This document shows, one piece after another, positions 9,321-17,695 of a stretch of DNA of 38,062 bases (position 1 is its first letter; the number at the start of each line of letters is the position of its first letter). Source of the DNA: SIG622 sp045604705. Lineage in GTDB: Bacteria > Bacillota > Clostridia > Oscillospirales > CAG-382. The DNA lies in contig JAZUOO010000061.1 in the NCBI GenBank assembly GCA_045604705.1, positions 1 through 38,062 of the forward strand, written 5' to 3'. Both the position numbers and the translations under genes were made by a program. The notes under the pieces were generated by a model, which was given only the letters and a program-made list of their open reading frames with translations, searched no databases and was not told the origin of the DNA.

Positions 9321-11613
9321 AGTAGCTCAGTATTTCATGTTCGATAAAATCCGAATTCTCCATGGCACTTTCCATACTCAAAGCTTCGGAAATTATTTTA
9401 AAACCGCCACTTCTGCGTGGAATGACCGTTACGTTTCCCGTATCAAATATAAGATTTATTCCATCTTTATTTGAAAGATTAGTGTTATTTATGTGATTTT
9501 CAAACAATTTTTTCATAACATACGCCCTATTCTCTTTGCCGAGGTCTTCAGTGTCAAGCTCTTTGATATATATATCAAATGTCGGAAGAGACTGCATAAG
9601 CTCAGCTAAAGAAACTTTTTCATTATTCAATATACTTATGAACTCAACGATAGCCTTCACCATATCCGACTTATGCATAAATTCCGATGTCGGTAATTCA
9701 CTTTTATTTAATTCTCCGCTATTTAATATATTACGGTAAACTATAAGCGCTGATTTAATATGAAAGGTATCAAAATATATAGAGACACTGTCATTTAGCT
9801 TCTGTTCAACCGAAGCATCAAGTCCGTTATCCGAAACTGAAATAATAACTGAGCCCTCGACAGGATTTGCTAAAGTTGTAACGCCACACTCTTTGAATAT
9901 TCCAGTAAGAATACTGCTTGGGGAATTGTTTATACCATCGGAATAGACATATATATCTGTGAAGTCATTTGATGTGCTTATTTTATCGGAATATCTTAAT
10001 AAGTCACTGTAATAGAACTGATTTAAAGAGTCGATATAAACCGTATCCTGAACCTCCGCGGTTCTTTCGTCTTTGTTGACCTTGAGGAAGGATTCTGTTT
10101 TCCTTTCAAAATCATGACTTATTACCCTTGCTTTATTATCATATATTTTAATTACTCTCTTGTCTTCAACTTCTGTCACATAGATCAGTATATCACACAT
10201 GAATCTTGAAGCAATAAACAGTGCCTGCGCTTCGAACCCTTTCAAAAAAGAATAGCCTTTTACACCGACACTCCTTATTGAGCACAACAATGTTTCCGCA
10301 ATAAGTGCACATCCGGCTTTGCCGTCATGCATAACACCGATTCTCGGAATTGAATTTTTTGCTTTAAATTCTTTCTCTTCTCTTAGAGCATTTCCGAGAG
10401 CACAACCTAATTTTGTAATAAATTCCGTATCAACACTTTCATATATACTGCCGGCATTATAGCCCTCGTCGGCATATATGTTTTTGCTTTTGTTTTCAAA
10501 TAATACGTCCTGCGTCACGTAAAACCCCTTCTCAATTTGTTTGTTTGGCCAGATTCTTATTCCCTCACATACAATCGCTTCTTTACTTACAGACGAATTT
10601 GCTCCGATGACACATCCTTGCATGACCAATGCATTTATTCCTACACAGACATTTTCACAGATTATGGAATTTTTGACAACAGCCCCGTCAAAAAGTGTGC
10701 TTCCGTGTAGTATAATTGATGCATATACTTCGGCATTGTCACCGATAGTCACATTATCTTCTATAATACAGTATTTTCCTATCTTTGCGGTCTTACTTAT
10801 TTTTGCTTTGTCCGAAATATAACAGGGATATTCAATTCTCGTAAAATTTTGAAATACATCTTTCGTATTATTATCCGTACAGTGTCTGATTTTCCCCGAA
10901 AGTGCATCAATATTGCAATTGTAATATGCCTGAATGCTGCCTACATCGCACCAATAGCCTGTTGCTTCATATGCGAACATCTTCAAATTTAGTCCCATAA
11001 CATAAGGAAATAGGTCCTTTGAAATGTCGAATGCACGGTCTTCGGGAATCAGCTTCAGAATACCACTTTTAATTACATAAACGCCCGTATTTACCGTATT
11101 TGACCGTACTTCCGACCAGGAAGGCTTCTCGCTGAAGCTGTATATTTTTCCTTTATCATCGGTTAATATAACACCATATTCCGACGGTTCGTCGCTTGGA
11201 AATGTCACAATGGTCACATCTGCATCGTTGTCTTTATGAAATTTTATTATATCCTTGATGTCAAAGTCAAAAATACCATCTCCGGAAAGAATTAAAATAT
11301 CGGTATCATCATTAATGTCTAGCATTTTCGAGGCTGACTTAACGCCGCCTGCACTTCCGAGCGGTGTAATTTCTTTATTAAGTCTGATTCTGAATTTGTC
11401 ATTTGCTTCGTTTGTAATAAATTCAAAAGCTTCTGCCATATACATGGTTGAAATAACAACATCAAAAATTCCGCTATTTTTTAATAATCTAATTATTCTC
11501 TCTATGACGCTTTCGCCTGCGACTCTGCACAGCGGCTTCGGTGTAGTGTAAGTTACTGGTCGAAGTCTTGTTCCCATGCCGCCCGCTAAAATTATCGCCT
11601 TTATATTTTCCAT
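9319..11613 (-). CDS. Sugar-phosphate nucleotidyltransferase fused to a phosphomannomutase-like domain
   Basis: Fusion protein of 764 residues. The N-terminal Rossmann domain has the pyrophosphorylase signature LAGGMGTRLRP with PKPL downstream and FSEKPSW further in, so it should activate a sugar-1-phosphate (mannose- or glucose-1-phosphate) with an NTP. Hexapeptide repeats of a left-handed beta helix follow (about 265-375). The remaining ~370 residues resemble an alpha-D-phosphohexomutase. The catalytic TASHNP-type phosphoserine loop is not present where expected (the region reads ...CDILIYVTEVEDKRVIKIYDN...), so this part may not be an active mutase. The start at 11613 follows AGAAAGG; an upstream extension of 29 codons overlaps a terminator and is rejected. 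It stands alone, downstream of the pot terminator. The product sugar nucleotide cannot be fixed from sequence. Confidence 0.82.
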   Translation of the reverse strand: MENIKAIILAGGMGTRLRPVTYTTPKPLCRVAGESVIERIIRLLKNSGIFDVVISTMYMAEAFEFITNEANDKFRIRLNKEITPLGSAGGVKSASKMLDINDDTDILILSGDGIFDFDIKDIIKFHKDNDADVTIVTFPSDEPSEYGVILTDDKGKIYSFSEKPSWSEVRSNTVNTGVYVIKSGILKLIPEDRAFDISKDLFPYVMGLNLKMFAYEATGYWCDVGSIQAYYNCNIDALSGKIRHCTDNNTKDVFQNFTRIEYPCYISDKAKISKTAKIGKYCIIEDNVTIGDNAEVYASIILHGSTLFDGAVVKNSIICENVCVGINALVMQGCVIGANSSVSKEAIVCEGIRIWPNKQIEKGFYVTQDVLFENKSKNIYADEGYNAGSIYESVDTEFITKLGCALGNALREEKEFKAKNSIPRIGVMHDGKAGCALIAETLLCSIRSVGVKGYSFLKGFEAQALFIASRFMCDILIYVTEVEDKRVIKIYDNKARVISHDFERKTESFLKVNKDERTAEVQDTVYIDSLNQFYYSDLLRYSDKISTSNDFTDIYVYSDGINNSPSSILTGIFKECGVTTLANPVEGSVIISVSDNGLDASVEQKLNDSVSIYFDTFHIKSALIVYRNILNSGELNKSELPTSEFMHKSDMVKAIVEFISILNNEKVSLAELMQSLPTFDIYIKELDTEDLGKENRAYVMKKLFENHINNTNLSNKDGINLIFDTGNVTVIPRRSGGFKIISEALSMESAMENSDFIEHEILSY

Positions 11614-11679
11614 AATACCATAACCTTTCTTTGTTGTTATTTTATCTCGGCATTTTGAAAAATATACGTGATTTAACAT

Positions 11680-11707
11680 AAAAAAAGACGACTTCTGCAA
11701 GCCGTCT
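11680..11707 (-). terminator. Intrinsic terminator of the pot operon
   Basis: Read on the minus strand, AGACGGCTTGCAGAAGTCGTCT folds with one internal mismatch (outer arms 11686-11690 and 11703-11707, inner CTT/AAG) and runs into seven Ts. It sits 14 bases after the potD stop. Confidence 0.85.
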
Positions 11708-11720
11708 AAAGTTTTATAAT

Positions 11721-13058
11721 TTAATATTTAGCACGTTTCTTTTGTGCTTTTCTGTACCGCAAAAGTATAATAAGAATACAAAATCCCAAAGCGATAATAA
11801 TGGAAACAGGAAGGATAGCCTTGTTCCACCAGGTATCTTCATCAATGCCGATAAGAATATCGCTCCAATTCCTTATTATAAGCTCATTTGTTTCTTTGGG
11901 AAGATTGATAAAGGATTCACATTGAGCTATAAGCTCGTTATCCGGATATGAAATTTTCAGATAGTTGTTGATTTCTTCCTCAGTCATGTATTCAGTCATG
12001 TTTTCAATAATCTGTTCCTTTGCGGGTGTAGATGGGGATGAGTAGAAGATATATTCTCCGTTTGCCGCAGCAACATATATCTCACACATAAAGTTGATAA
12101 ATGCTTCTGCTGCCTCCTTGTTTTTACTGCCCTTTGGAATACACATTGCATCGATAAAGAGGTTGGTACCTTCTTTAGGGAATGCAAATGCAAGCTCTAC
12201 ATCATTGATTGATGCGTTTTCTATCATGGTAATGGCGTCACCTGCGTAATAGGGAGCAACCCACGCTTCTTCAAGCTGCATTTTATCAAAAATCTGATCC
12301 ATTACATAGGTCTGAACATATTTCTTTTGCTCACGAAGTATATCCGTAGCTTCCTCGATTTCCTTGGGATTGGTAGTATTCATGGAATAGCCAAGTCTTT
12401 TAAGCCCTATTGCGAATGCATCCTTTGAATTGGAGAACATCAAAATCTGACCTTTGAACTTTGGATTCCACAAAACATCCCATGTAGAGGCTTCTTCTTC
12501 GGTGACATATTTTTTATTGTAAATGATACCTACAGTACCCCAGGTATACGGTACAGAGAACTTTGCTCTGCCGCCATCGCCGCTGTTGTCATAGTCGGGA
12601 GTTTTGAATTTATCATCGATATACCTGTAGTTTGGGATGTTGTCATAGTTGATTTCTTCCAGCATATTCTCCTGGATCATTTTGTCTATCATATAGTCGG
12701 AGGGAATAACTACATCGTATACAGATGTGGCACCCGACTTAAATTTTGCATACATATCCTCGTTTGTGGCATAGTTTGTGTAATTAACGTTTATTCCGGA
12801 GATTTTTTCAAATGCACCGATAACGTCAAGACTCTCTTCGCTGCCGTTGGAGATATATTCGCCCCAGTTGTAAACATTAATGGTAATGTCGCGGTCTCTG
12901 AACTTTTCATAATATGAAATATCATCAACCTCAACGTCGTAATATGCCCCTGATGTATCTTCGCCCTCTTCGGCATCTTCACTGTCGGAACACGACCAAA
13001 GCGATAAGGAAGAAAGAGAAATTAACATAGCAAGCATAAAAGCATAAAACTTCTTCAT
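11721..13058 (-). CDS. potD: Polyamine ABC transporter substrate-binding lipoprotein
   Basis: Extracellular solute-binding protein of the spermidine/putrescine family, 445 residues. It begins with a charged and hydrophobic signal sequence ending in LWSC (Cys23), a somewhat atypical lipobox, followed by an acidic spacer. PotD-like features include the NVYNWGEYI strand near the start of the mature domain. Unusually, it also ends in a strongly hydrophobic helix (about 415-434) followed by RYRKAQKKRAKY, so it may be anchored at both ends. It is the last gene of potABCD, 24 bases after potC, with its own AAAGGA ribosome binding site. Its partner genes support polyamine uptake; spermidine against putrescine preference cannot be told. 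Confidence 0.92.
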   Translation of the reverse strand: MKKFYAFMLAMLISLSSLSLWSCSDSEDAEEGEDTSGAYYDVEVDDISYYEKFRDRDITINVYNWGEYISNGSEESLDVIGAFEKISGINVNYTNYATNEDMYAKFKSGATSVYDVVIPSDYMIDKMIQENMLEEINYDNIPNYRYIDDKFKTPDYDNSGDGGRAKFSVPYTWGTVGIIYNKKYVTEEEASTWDVLWNPKFKGQILMFSNSKDAFAIGLKRLGYSMNTTNPKEIEEATDILREQKKYVQTYVMDQIFDKMQLEEAWVAPYYAGDAITMIENASINDVELAFAFPKEGTNLFIDAMCIPKGSKNKEAAEAFINFMCEIYVAAANGEYIFYSSPSTPAKEQIIENMTEYMTEEEINNYLKISYPDNELIAQCESFINLPKETNELIIRNWSDILIGIDEDTWWNKAILPVSIIIALGFCILIILLRYRKAQKKRAKY

Positions 13059-13082
13059 TGTTATATTCCTTTCATATTGCGC

Positions 13083-13877
13083 TTAAACATTTTTCTTTGC
13101 TTTCTTTTGCTTATTATCATTCTTGCCGCCGACAAAATTTGTTACGAGCAGTACAAAAAGTACAATCACAAATATAATCGTGGAGAGTGCGTTGAGCTTG
13201 GGCGTCATGGGCTTTCTTGTGATTGTGTATATCACAAGGGGAAGCGTCTGTGAGTCGGGTCCTGCCGTAAAATAACTGATTACAAAATCATCGATTGAGT
13301 ATGTAAATGCCATAAGGAAGCCGGAAATGATACCCGGCATAATCTCGGGAAGTATAACCTTGAAAAATGCTTGGAAATCATTGCATCCCAAATCAAGAGA
13401 AGCTTCATAAATATTGTTGTTTATCTGCCTGAGCTTCGGTAAAACGCTTAGTACAACGCTCGGAATACAGAATGTGATGTGTGCAATAATGATGGTTATA
13501 TATCCAGGGTTAATCCTGCAAAATGAAAAGAGGATCATAAGGGATATACCCATAACTATTTCCGGATTAATAAGAGGAAGATTGTTGACATTTTTGACAA
13601 TGGATTTTGCAGGTCGCTTCATATTATGAATACCTATCGCCGCCGCAGTACCGAGAATGGTTGAAATTACAGCTGCAACAACGGCAATAATCAATGTATT
13701 GCCCAAAGCACCGATTATGGCATCGTCTTTAAAGAGCTCGCCGTACCATTTAAAGGAAAAGCCCGTCCAGCTCCTGCCTTTGGATTCATTGAAAGAAAAA
13801 GCGATAAGTACAAGAATCGGTGCGTACATAAAGAGGAGAACAAGAAATACATAAAATCTTGAAAAGAACTTTTTCAT
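13083..13877 (-). CDS. potC: Polyamine ABC transporter permease
   Basis: Inner-membrane permease of 264 residues with about six predicted helices. It carries the cytoplasmic EAA loop that contacts the ATPase (EASLDLGCNDFQAFFKVILP, about 160-180). In the family PotC pairs with PotB to form the channel. Its start overlaps the potB stop by four bases (ATGA), which points to translational coupling. A Lys-rich tail (KKAKKNV) ends the protein. Confidence 0.94.
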   Translation of the reverse strand: MKKFFSRFYVFLVLLFMYAPILVLIAFSFNESKGRSWTGFSFKWYGELFKDDAIIGALGNTLIIAVVAAVISTILGTAAAIGIHNMKRPAKSIVKNVNNLPLINPEIVMGISLMILFSFCRINPGYITIIIAHITFCIPSVVLSVLPKLRQINNNIYEASLDLGCNDFQAFFKVILPEIMPGIISGFLMAFTYSIDDFVISYFTAGPDSQTLPLVIYTITRKPMTPKLNALSTIIFVIVLFVLLVTNFVGGKNDNKQKKAKKNV

Positions 13878-14710
13878 TTCAGTGTTTCCTCCATTTCTTC
13901 ATTATCAAACTGATTGAAAATACCCATACAAATAAATACGACAACCATGAGAAGCAGCGAGATTGCCGAACCATAGTAGGGATTATATTCACCACCGGAA
14001 ACAAATTGACTTTCAATAAGGTCACCAATAAGGTTATTCTTGGGACCACCGAGAAGCTGTGATATTACAAAAGTACTTACGGCGGGCACAAAAGTCATGG
14101 TAATGCCGGAAGTGATACCGGGGAAGGAAAGGGGGATTATAACCTTTTTGAATACATTATATGTGTTGCATCCGAGATCTTGTGCCGCTTCGATAAGTCG
14201 ATTATCAATCTTTACCATGATAGTATAAAGAGGAAGAATCATGTACGGAATGTAATTGTATACCATACCAAGAATAACAGCGCCCTGCGTATACATAATA
14301 TGAACGGGACCTATTCCGAAAAGATCAAGAAATCTGTTGAGAAATCCCGAGTTTGTTTCAAGAATTGACATCCATGCATATGTTCTTAAAAGAAAGTTCA
14401 TCCACATTGGAAGCATAACAAGCATCATCATGGTTCGCTGATGATTAAGGCGCATCTTTGACATGATATATGCAAGGGGATAGGAAACAACAAGACAGAT
14501 AATGGTTGCAACAGCGGCGAAGTAAACCGACTTTATAAGAACAGGCAGATACCTTGCCGCAAACTGAACATTATCAAAAGTAAATCTGAATCCCTCGGTA
14601 TTTCTGTCGGTAAATGCAAATACGAGAATAAGAGCCAAAGGAATAATTGTGAATATAAGCATCCACATAGCATATGGGACAGCCAGAATTTTAAATTTCC
14701 TGTTATTCAT
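13874..14710 (-). CDS. potB: Polyamine ABC transporter permease
   Basis: Inner-membrane permease of 278 residues with about six predicted helices. The EAA motif is clear (EAAQDLGCNTYNVFKKVIIP). The N-terminal region (FKILAVPYAMWMLIFTIIPL) is a typical first helix of this family. It overlaps potA and potC by four bases each, so potA-B-C are tightly coupled. It would form the translocation path with PotC and be driven by PotA. Confidence 0.94.
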   Translation of the reverse strand: MNNRKFKILAVPYAMWMLIFTIIPLALILVFAFTDRNTEGFRFTFDNVQFAARYLPVLIKSVYFAAVATIICLVVSYPLAYIMSKMRLNHQRTMMMLVMLPMWMNFLLRTYAWMSILETNSGFLNRFLDLFGIGPVHIMYTQGAVILGMVYNYIPYMILPLYTIMVKIDNRLIEAAQDLGCNTYNVFKKVIIPLSFPGITSGITMTFVPAVSTFVISQLLGGPKNNLIGDLIESQFVSGGEYNPYYGSAISLLLMVVVFICMGIFNQFDNEEMEETLK

Positions 14711-15810
14711 TGCTGACTACCTCTGCTGAATGCGGCTCCGCTGTCTACCATATTGAATGATGGTGAAGATTCGCTCTTCTTCATAATATGGATGTCATCG
14801 GGAGTGAAGTTCATACCGATAAAATCTCCGGGCTTTGCGGATTTTGTAGAATGAATCTTCCATTTGAAACCGAAGCTGTCAACGATAATTTCGTAGTGTA
14901 CGCCCTTGAAAGTAACGGTTTCAACAGTACCGTTAATAGTTTCATCGGTGGGAGCGCATACGGTTATGTCTTCCGGTCTTATTACGACATCGACAAGCTC
15001 CATTTTATCAAAGCCTTTATCAAGACATTTGAATCTCTTGCTTGCAAATTCAACGTCAAAATCGGCATGCATGATTCCATGGATAATATTTGATTCACCA
15101 ATAAATCTTGCAACAAAGGCATTTACCGGTTCGTTATATATGTCCTGTGGAGTACCGATCTGATTTATAACACCACCGTTCATTACAACAACACGATCGG
15201 ACATAGTCAGGGCTTCCTCCTGATCGTGAGTTACGTAAATAAAGGTGATATTTAAAGCCTGCTGGATTTTCTTAAGTTCAATCTGCATTTCTTTACGAAG
15301 TTGCAGGTCAAGAGCACCGAGTGGTTCGTCAAGCAGAAGCATCCTCGGGTGATTTATTAAAGCACGTGCAATGGCAACTCTTTGCTGCTGACCGCCGGAC
15401 AGATAATCAACATTTCTTCTTCCGAAGTTCGAAAGATTGACCATCTCAAGCATTTCATGAACGCGCGTATTGATTTCTTTTTCCGGGACTTTTTTAAGTC
15501 TCAATCCGAAAGCAATATTTTCATACACATTCAAATGAGGAAATAACGCATATTTTTGAAAAACAGTATTAACCTGTCTTTTGTAAGGCGGGATGTCATT
15601 TATTTTCTTCCCGTCAAAGAAGACCTCGCCGCTATCAGGGGTTACAAATCCACCTATGATTCTGAGCGTTGTGGTTTTGCCGCAGCCCGAGGGCCCAAGC
15701 AGAGTGATAAATTCTTTGTCCTGGATGTCAAGACTGATGTTTTTTAAAACCTGCTCTCCATCGTATTTTACAACGATGTCCTTGAGACTTACAATTACGT
15801 TGTTTTCCAA
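14707..15810 (-). CDS. potA: Polyamine ABC transporter ATP-binding protein
   Basis: Cytoplasmic ATPase of the spermidine/putrescine importer, 367 residues. Motifs in order: Walker A GPSGCGKTT (39-47), Q-loop around VFQKYALF, signature LSGGQQQR (137-144), Walker B MLLLDEP (157-163) and the switch region YVTHDQ. The C-terminal ~120 residues form a TOBE-like regulatory domain. Translation appears to start at TTG (15808-15810), 7 bases after a strong GGAGGT; no better in-frame ATG is present. It is first in the operon, behind a near-consensus promoter. Confidence 0.95.
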   Translation of the reverse strand: MENNVIVSLKDIVVKYDGEQVLKNISLDIQDKEFITLLGPSGCGKTTTLRIIGGFVTPDSGEVFFDGKKINDIPPYKRQVNTVFQKYALFPHLNVYENIAFGLRLKKVPEKEINTRVHEMLEMVNLSNFGRRNVDYLSGGQQQRVAIARALINHPRMLLLDEPLGALDLQLRKEMQIELKKIQQALNITFIYVTHDQEEALTMSDRVVVMNGGVINQIGTPQDIYNEPVNAFVARFIGESNIIHGIMHADFDVEFASKRFKCLDKGFDKMELVDVVIRPEDITVCAPTDETINGTVETVTFKGVHYEIIVDSFGFKWKIHSTKSAKPGDFIGMNFTPDDIHIMKKSESSPSFNMVDSGAAFSRGSQQ

Positions 15811-15911
15811 CCTTCACACCTCCGTACCGTGCTATGTTCGGCACACTTTAAATAATTTTAATCGGATGTCTACTTTTGCCATAGCAATTTTATTTAAAAG
15901 TAAGCAGTATT

Positions 15912-15940
15912 ACTATAAACATTTTTTGTCGATTTGTCAA
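15912..15940 (-). promoter_or_regulatory. Near-consensus promoter of potABCD
   Basis: On the minus strand TTGACA (15935-15940) and TATAGT (15912-15917) are spaced by 17 bases. Transcription would start near 15905, leaving a leader of about 95 bases. I recognise no known riboswitch in it. A small hairpin (GTGCCG/CGGTAC, one G·T pair) lies just upstream of the GGAGGT. Confidence 0.85.
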
Positions 15941-16034
15941 TACCTTTTGGCGAAAAAATCGAGAAATTTTTGAAATAATCGTGATTTACCGCATTTAAGT
16001 CGGGAAAAATGACGGAAATCTCATCAAATCTCCG

Positions 16035-16063
16035 AAAAACTCTGAAATCCTTTGTTTTTCAGA
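16035..16063 (-). terminator. Possible intrinsic terminator of the UDG gene
   Basis: On the minus strand TCTGAAA and TTTCAGA (16057-16063 and 16041-16047) form a 7-bp stem followed by GTTTTT. The stem is AT-rich and an alternative pairing (TCTTTTGT/ACAAAGGA) competes, so confidence is moderate. Confidence 0.45.
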
Positions 16064-16084
16064 CAAAAGATTGCTAACTTTATA

Positions 16085-16663
16085 TTATATTTCACCCTTG
16101 CGCGCACATGTCAGCATTTTTTCTATTTCGAGAAAATCCTTCATTGTTTCTTCTCGTTTAGAAGGATCTCTCAGCAGCATTGACGGATGATATACCGCAG
16201 TAATATAGAATTTACCTTTTTTGAACCATTTACCGTGTTCCTTTGTTATGCGGAAATCGGGTTTTATTACTTTCATTGCAGCTATTCTTCCGAGGCACAC
16301 TATTATTTTGGGGTTGATAAGCCTTAATTGTTCCCGTATATATCCGATACAAGCTTCTTGCTCCTCGGGGCGGGGATCACGATTATGTGGGGGACGGCAT
16401 TTAAGGATATTTCCGATATAAAACTCTTCCGGGCTTATATCAATCGAATAAATATACTTATCAAGGAGCTGCCCGGATGCTCCACAGAAAGGAATTCCCT
16501 GAAGATCCTCCTGTTCACCGGGTGCTTCACCTATAAAAAGTACGGTTGCAGTCTTTGAACCCCGACCGAATACAGTATTTGTTTTTGTTTTATGTAATTC
16601 GCATTTTGTACAATTGTTACATTGATTTTCAAGGTCATTCCATGAGCCAATTCCACCATTCAT
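16085..16663 (-). CDS. Family 4 (iron-sulfur) uracil-DNA glycosylase
   Basis: Base-excision repair enzyme removing uracil from DNA, 192 residues. The family 4 motif GEAPGEQED (46-53) is present, followed by GIPFCGASG and CRPPHNRDP (from 89). Cysteines for the 4Fe-4S cluster are C18 and C21 (in CTKCELH), C89 and C105; an extra C15 lies next to them. The LGRIAAMK stretch and the YHPS motif near the C-terminus also match. The ATG at 16663 starts the homology; the frame is open 58 codons further, but that part runs back over a clear promoter and into mecA. An AAAGGA lies about 12 bases upstream. Such proteins are sometimes labelled phage SPO1 DNA polymerase-related. Confidence 0.93.
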   Translation of the reverse strand: MNGGIGSWNDLENQCNNCTKCELHKTKTNTVFGRGSKTATVLFIGEAPGEQEDLQGIPFCGASGQLLDKYIYSIDISPEEFYIGNILKCRPPHNRDPRPEEQEACIGYIREQLRLINPKIIVCLGRIAAMKVIKPDFRITKEHGKWFKKGKFYITAVYHPSMLLRDPSKREETMKDFLEIEKMLTCARKGEI

Positions 16664-16708
16664 TTTGTATATCTTTCCTTTCTGCAAAAATAATGAGTTC
16701 ATATGCCT

Positions 16709-16737
16709 ATTATAACACATACGAACCCATTTGTAAA
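16709..16737 (-). promoter_or_regulatory. Promoter of the UDG gene
   Basis: On the minus strand TTTACA (16732-16737), 17 bases, then TATAAT (16709-16714) preceded by TGT (extended -10). It lies between mecA and the UDG start. No terminator is visible after mecA, so read-through from mecA is also possible. Confidence 0.82.
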
Positions 16738-16754
16738 GAAGATTGATACATTTT

Positions 16755-17360
16755 TTAAATAACCGAAAGCAGTTCAGCTGCATTACCGTCTGCAATTTTG
16801 ATATAGTGCTCTTCAAAGTAGTTTTCAGTATAATCATCCAATTTATTTATTCTTCCATACTCTGTGAGATAGTCCGGTAGTGGTTCATTAACTTCAATTT
16901 CCTTATAATATGACGGGAACCGTTTTTTTGGTTTTAGTATAAGTACATACAATCCAATATCATTGTAATATAGTATAGTATGATATTTAATTTTATCATT
17001 ATTCAGTCTGTTGCATAAGCTGATAAGGTTATCGAATCCAAGTGATAAGAAATATCCGCCTGAACTTGTGTTGTCTTTTTCATAATATGTATTGGTATTA
17101 TGTTCAAATTGTTCTTTCCGAATTTTCGATATATAAATCTCGCAGCCTCCATCCTTTGAAGCATAAACCTGAACAAATAATTTGCACTTATCCGCATCAA
17201 ACCCGGTTTCGTTGTGTGCTTTGTTTAAAACACTCCATAATATATGTTTTGTTGAAATTTTAGAATAATCAAAATCATCCGGAGACATTTCAAATTCTGT
17301 CATTTCTTCTTTTGACAATATTATTTTGAGCTTCTCTTCACTTATCAAAATAAATTCCAT
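16755..17360 (-). CDS. mecA: Adaptor protein MecA (ClpC targeting)
   Basis: Adaptor that delivers substrates to the ClpCP protease and promotes ClpC hexamer assembly in Firmicutes, 201 residues. The N-terminal domain begins MEFILISEEKLKI and the ClpC-binding C-terminal alpha/beta domain includes the Phe-rich GGYFLSLGFDNLISLCNRL stretch and the YVLILKP strand. There are no membrane segments. A GGAAAGGA ribosome binding site precedes the ATG. Its promoter is divergent from that of the rnf operon. Which proteins it targets here is not visible; clpC is not in the window. Confidence 0.88.
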   Translation of the reverse strand: MEFILISEEKLKIILSKEEMTEFEMSPDDFDYSKISTKHILWSVLNKAHNETGFDADKCKLFVQVYASKDGGCEIYISKIRKEQFEHNTNTYYEKDNTSSGGYFLSLGFDNLISLCNRLNNDKIKYHTILYYNDIGLYVLILKPKKRFPSYYKEIEVNEPLPDYLTEYGRINKLDDYTENYFEEHYIKIADGNAAELLSVI

Positions 17361-17434
17361 GTAGCTTCATTCCTTTCCGCACTGTTGTGGAACACACCTC
17401 TTATATACAGTTATAACTAATATTAATACAACAT

Positions 17435-17463
17435 ATTATATTATATTTTTTGAATTTTGTCAT
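17435..17463 (-). promoter_or_regulatory. Probable mecA promoter
   Basis: On the minus strand ATGACA (17458-17463), 17 bases, then TATAAT (17435-17440). The start would be near 17428, giving a leader of about 68 bases. A second TATAAC/TATATA candidate lies closer to the gene, so the choice is not certain. Confidence 0.6.
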
Positions 17464-17592
17464 TACAAAAAATATGTCAGATACCCCACTATATGTTTCG
17501 CCAAAAAATATTGTTATTTTTTTTAACGTCACAAACTATTGTTTTAACGACAAAAAATTTGTTTTTTTAATAAAAGAAGCCGAAAAATATTG
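17464..17592. repeat. AT-rich mecA/rnfC intergenic stretch with a short direct repeat
   Basis: The region between the divergent promoters is very AT-rich. GCCAAAAAATATTG (17500-17513) recurs as GCCGAAAAATATTG (17579-17592), 13 of 14 bases identical and 79 bases apart, the second copy overlapping the rnf -35. ATTGTT...TTAACG also occurs twice, with different spacing (17510-17528 and 17538-17549). These could be operator half-sites for a regulator of rnf, but no known operator is matched. Confidence 0.35.
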
Positions 17593-17618
17593 ATTTTTTT
17601 CATTTTATGTGATATACT
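17590..17618 (+). promoter_or_regulatory. Promoter of the rnf operon
   Basis: TTGATT (17590-17595), 17 bases, TATACT (17613-17618), with TGA in front of the -10 (extended -10). Transcription would start near 17625, about 70 bases before rnfC. Confidence 0.78.
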
Positions 17619-17695
17619 TATTTAGTAAAATAGAAATATTGTTTAATAGTTCAGTATTTTTTAGACTCTACTTCTAAGAAAGGAAAGGTGTATTT

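Noticed and set aside
15811..15905. Riboswitch or attenuator in the potA leader
   Set aside because: Only one 6-bp hairpin with a G·T pair is visible and it does not cover the ribosome binding site; no known class fits.
17511..17529. Rex operator (TTGTTA...TAACAA) before rnf
   Set aside because: TTGTTA and TAACG occur, but the spacing is 7 instead of 6 and the right arm is imperfect; not enough to call a Rex site.
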